DNA from: Opitutia bacterium Tous-C1TDCM
GTDB taxonomy: Bacteria > Verrucomicrobiota > Verrucomicrobiia > Opitutales > Opitutaceae
Length of the DNA: 33,133 nt
Direction: 5' to 3'
Assembly: GCA_002288455.1 (NCBI GenBank)
Contig: NEUS01000039.1
Coordinates: 1-33,133, forward strand
Shown here: positions 31,013 through 33,133 of the stretch, in pieces
Numbering within the stretch: the first letter of the stretch is position 1
Layout of the letters: each line of letters starts with the position of its first letter
Notes under the pieces: model-generated
What the model was told of the DNA's origin: nothing
The model's database searches: none
Seen by the model: the letters and a program-made list of their open reading frames with translations, nothing else
Position numbers and translations under genes: made by a program

Positions 31013-31190
31013 CTGTCCATCCCCCTCCTCCCTCCTGTCCATCCTGTCCCCTGTATTTCGTCCCCGTTTCTTCCTTCTTCTTTCCCCCTTTCTTCCCTCG
31101 TCTTCCCCTCCGCCTTTCCCCCGTTTTCCAATTTCAGCTTTCCCGCTTTCCCAATTTTCCACCTTCCGCCTTCCGCCTTCCGCCTTTTCC
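31013..31190. repeat. Composite leader repeat: CTCCTGTCCATCCTGTCC then TTCCGCC words
   Basis: CTCCTGTCC / CCTCCTGTCCATCCTGTCCC words (31011-31050) are followed by a pyrimidine-rich run with TTTTCCAATTTCAGCTTTCC, CCGCTTTCCCAATTTTCC and CACCTTCCGCCTTCCGCCTT, ending about 8 nt before the ABC ATPase ATG. The order, CCTGTCC words then TTTCCCGC words, is the same as at 21148-21345. Confidence 0.75.
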
Positions 31191-31197
31191 GTCCCCC

Positions 31198-31980
31198 ATG
31201 TCCCCTCCGCTGGTCGAATTTAACAAGGTCACCAAGCGGTTTGGCGCCGGTCCCGTCGTGCTCGACCGCGTCTCCTTCCGCGCCGCCGCCGGCGATTTCG
31301 TTTCCCTCATCGGTCCCAGCGGCTGCGGCAAATCCACCGCCCTCCGCCTCCTCGCCGGCCTCAGCCCCGTTTCCTCCGGCCAACTCCTGATCGAGGGCCG
31401 CACCCCGGCCGACGCCGCCGCCGACCTCGCCTTCGTCTTTCAGGAACCGACCCTCCTGCCCTGGCTCAACGTCGCGCAAAACGTCGAGGTCCCCCAGCGC
31501 CTCCGCGGTGTCGACGCCGCCGTCCGCGCCGCCACCCGCACCCGCGTCCTCGAGCTCGTGCGTCTCTCCGAAAAAGCCGCCGCCTTCCCGCGCCAACTCT
31601 CCGGCGGCCAGAAAATGCGCGTCTCCCTCGCCCGCGCCCTCGCCCTCTCGCCGAAACTTCTCCTCCTCGACGAACCCTTCGGCGCCCTCGACGAAATGAC
31701 CCGCGAGCACCTCAACGAGGAACTGCTCGCCATCCGCCAGCAGGCCGCCTGGACCGCCTTCTTCGTCACCCACTCCGTCGCCGAGGCCGTCTTTCTCTCC
31801 AACCGCATTCTCGTCCTCGCCGCCAGCCCCGGCCGCATCCACACCGAGATCCCCGTCCCGCTGCCGTATCCGCGCACCGAGGACACGCGCGTTTCCCGCG
31901 ACTACCTCGACCTCGTCGCCGACGTTTCGCGCGTCCTCCGCTCCGTCGAAAAAGCCGCCGCTCCGGCCGCCCGCCCATGA
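31198..31980 (+). CDS. ABC importer ATP-binding protein (SsuB/TauB/NrtD type)
   Basis: A 260-residue ATPase with Walker A GPSGCGKST (39-47), Q-loop FVFQEPTLLPWLNVAQNVEVP (79-99), signature LSGGQKMR (134-141), Walker B LLLLDEPFGALDEMT (154-168) and H-loop VTHSVAEAVFLSNRILVLA. The phrases EPTLLPW and DEPFGALD are typical of the nitrate/sulfonate/taurine/pyrimidine-precursor import branch. The permease start overlaps its stop by 4 nt (ATGA), which indicates translational coupling. The ligand cannot be named. Confidence 0.92.
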   Translation: MSPPLVEFNKVTKRFGAGPVVLDRVSFRAAAGDFVSLIGPSGCGKSTALRLLAGLSPVSSGQLLIEGRTPADAAADLAFVFQEPTLLPWLNVAQNVEVPQRLRGVDAAVRAATRTRVLELVRLSEKAAAFPRQLSGGQKMRVSLARALALSPKLLLLDEPFGALDEMTREHLNEELLAIRQQAAWTAFFVTHSVAEAVFLSNRILVLAASPGRIHTEIPVPLPYPRTEDTRVSRDYLDLVADVSRVLRSVEKAAAPAARP

Positions 31981-32768
31981 ACCGCCCGTGGCTCCGCATT
32001 CTGCTGCCCGCCGCCGCCGGCTCCTTGCTCGTCGCGGTCTGGTACGGCGTGCACTTCTGGCTCGATGAGGAATTGCGTTTCCTCCTCCCGACGCCCGGCG
32101 CCGTGCTCGAGGCCTTCTCCGCCCACGGCCCGTCCCTCGCCCGCGCCGCGTGGAACACCACCCAGGGCGCCCTGCTCGGCTTCGGCCTCGCCATCGTCGT
32201 CAGCTTCACGCTCGCGATTTTCCTCTCCCTCTCGGCCCTCGTCCGCCAAAGCCTGTATCCGTTCTTGATGGCGCTCCAGATGACGCCCCTGCCCGTCCTC
32301 GCGCCGATCTGCGTGATCTGGTTCGGCGCCGGTCTCCCCAGCGTCACCCTGCTCACCTTCGTCATCGCCTTCTTCCCCCTCGTCGTGAACACGACCCAGG
32401 GCCTCATCTCGACCGACCGCCACCTCGTCGAACTCTTCGGCCTCTACCGCGCCAACCGTTTCCAGCAGCTCTTCCTCCTGCGCGTGCCCGCCGCCCTGCC
32501 GTACTTCTTCACCGGCCTGCGCATCGCCGCCACCCTCGCGCCGATCGGCGCCGTCGTGGCCGACATGAACGCCGGTTCCTCCGCCGGCGACGGCGGCGGC
32601 CTCGGTTTCCAGGCCGTCATCTATTCCAGCCAAGCCAAGTACCCCGCCCTCTTCGCCACCGCCGCCACCACCTGCGTCCTCGGCTTCGTGCTCAACGCCA
32701 TCGTCCTCACCATCGCCTGGCTCGCCCTCCACCACTGGCACGATTCCTACGAACGCAGCGACCGGTAG
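31977..32768 (+). CDS. ABC importer permease (SsuC/TauC type, BPD_transp_1)
   Basis: A 263-residue integral membrane protein with about six helices (first at 8-25; then GALLGFGLAIVVSFTLAIFLSL, MTPLPVLAPICVIWFGAGLP, VTLLTFVIAFFPLVVNTTQG, a central PAALPYFFTGLRIAATLAPIGAV, and the last ATTCVLGFVLNAIVLTIAWLAL). The coupling segment (LVELFGLYRANRFQQLFLLRVPAALPYFFTGLRIA) carries the EAA-like loop that contacts the ATPase. NTTQGL and VLAPICVIWFGAGLP are typical of the SsuC/ThiX-like branch. The gene overlaps the ATPase gene by 4 nt, so they form one transporter. Confidence 0.92.
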   Translation: MNRPWLRILLPAAAGSLLVAVWYGVHFWLDEELRFLLPTPGAVLEAFSAHGPSLARAAWNTTQGALLGFGLAIVVSFTLAIFLSLSALVRQSLYPFLMALQMTPLPVLAPICVIWFGAGLPSVTLLTFVIAFFPLVVNTTQGLISTDRHLVELFGLYRANRFQQLFLLRVPAALPYFFTGLRIAATLAPIGAVVADMNAGSSAGDGGGLGFQAVIYSSQAKYPALFATAATTCVLGFVLNAIVLTIAWLALHHWHDSYERSDR

Positions 32769-33095
32769 CCGCGCGGCTCCGCCGCGCGGAGCTTTAAGCT
32801 CTAAGCTCTAAGCTTGGAGCCTGAATTCATCAGCCGCGCCGCGTCCGGTCCGTCGCTTTGAGCTTATTGCTTTCCGCTTAGCCGAACTCATGCAGTTGAG
32901 AGAACTTGGCTGAGAGTTGAGAGCAAAACCGTTCGGTTCGTCAGGCTGCTGGCTTTGGCTGCGTTTCCCGTGGCTCGGCTGATCGATCTCTCAACCCTCA
33001 TCTTTCAACTCTCAACTGAATGATCCCCGCTTAGCGCCCCGAATCTTTGCTCCCCGTTTGCCGCCCCGCCGATTTCCCGTCCCGTTCCCCGTTCC
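32769..33095. other. 327-bp gap: GC hairpin, AAGCTC repeat and copy 2 of the CAGTTGAGAG element
   Basis: CCGCGCGGC (32769-32777), a TCC loop and GCCGCGCGG (32781-32789) form a perfect 9-bp hairpin right after the permease stop. There is no T-run, so termination is uncertain. AAGCTCTAAGCTCTAAGC and GCTTTCCGCTTAGC words follow (32789-32884), then the repeat element at 32893-33018. No ORF or tRNA is visible. The gap separates the permease from the next gene, making strict co-transcription less certain. Confidence 0.7.
32893..33018. repeat. 126-bp dispersed element with CAGTTGAGAG / CTCTCAACTG ends, copy 2
   Basis: It is homologous over its whole length to 5458-5580, with the same ends (CAGTTGAGAGAACTTGGCTG and CAACTCTCAACTG) and the same orientation. 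Differences are scattered substitutions and a few-base indel near TGGCTCGGCTGATCGATC. Both copies are also preceded by a similar ACTCAGG / ACTCATG hexamer-like context. Confidence 0.85.
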
Positions 33096-33133
33096 ATGAC
33101 GTCCCGCATTCTGCTGCTCGCCCTCATCGGTTC
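33096..33133 (+). CDS. N-terminal fragment of a probable exported protein (window edge)
   Basis: An ATG at 33096 opens a frame MTSRILLLALIG that runs off the window. One Arg followed by a Leu/Ala-rich run looks like the start of a signal peptide. Its place after the SsuB/SsuC-type ATPase and permease suggests the periplasmic substrate-binding protein, but the 327-bp repeat-filled gap and the short fragment leave this open. Confidence 0.4.
   Translation, partial: MTSRILLLALIG

Noticed and set aside
30937-31197. Possible thiamine or other riboswitch before the ABC importer
   Set aside because: No conserved riboswitch core was seen; the gap is explained by two repeat families.
32769-32789. Intrinsic terminator after the ABC permease
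   Set aside because: The 9-bp hairpin is perfect but is followed by AGCTTTAAG rather than a T-run. It may equally be part of the repeat.

Overview
The window is GC-rich and densely coding, with strong GCC/CTC codon bias. It encodes a SusC/FecA-like TonB-dependent receptor with its FecR and ECF sigma factor, a PhoD phosphatase, multihaem cytochromes and a MacAB-type exporter. Nearly every gap carries short, mostly inverted, low-complexity repeats. Together this suggests a Gram-negative Verrucomicrobiota bacterium, most likely of the Opitutaceae. That placement is inferred from gene content and style, not from a marker-gene search.

Layout. 1-99 is the 3' end of a membrane-protein gene, followed by three copies of a fold-back repeat (81-434). 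464-5249 holds a secreted FAD-dependent oxidoreductase (-), a Tat-exported PhoD phosphatase (+) and a periplasmic di-haem protein (-). 5595-10806 is a minus-strand cell-surface signalling module: ECF sigma factor, FecR and a large TonB receptor with an N-terminal STN domain. 10935-20079 is mainly housekeeping: RNase HIII, MutY, a sugar-phosphate isomerase-like TIM barrel, ribosomal protein S21, DNA polymerase III alpha and an RsmB-like RNA methyltransferase. 20186-25539 has a SAM methyltransferase, a flavin reductase, aldose 1-epimerase and an eight-haem lipoprotein with TPRs. 25865-29440 is a MacA/MacB-type exporter operon. 29638-30936 is a TPR plus beta-propeller-like secreted protein. 31198-33133 is a SsuB/SsuC-type ABC importer followed by the first codons of another gene.

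How the genes work together. In the sigma/FecR/receptor module, the receptor's STN domain should signal through FecR to the sigma factor. The adaptor, ATPase and permease at 25865-29440 form a tripartite exporter that lacks its outer-membrane channel here. The ATPase/permease pair at 31198-32768 overlaps by 4 nt and is probably completed by a binding protein, perhaps the gene starting at 33096.

The most unusual signal is the repeats. At least eight word families fill the gaps. Some are nested inverted repeats, and one 123-126 bp element occurs twice with matching ends. Repeat-like sequence or perfect palindromes also lie in frame inside real genes: two places in dnaE and three in the methyltransferase at 20186. 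This resembles the Rickettsia palindromic elements, which insert into coding genes. I see no tRNA, rRNA, CRISPR array, transposase or phage gene.
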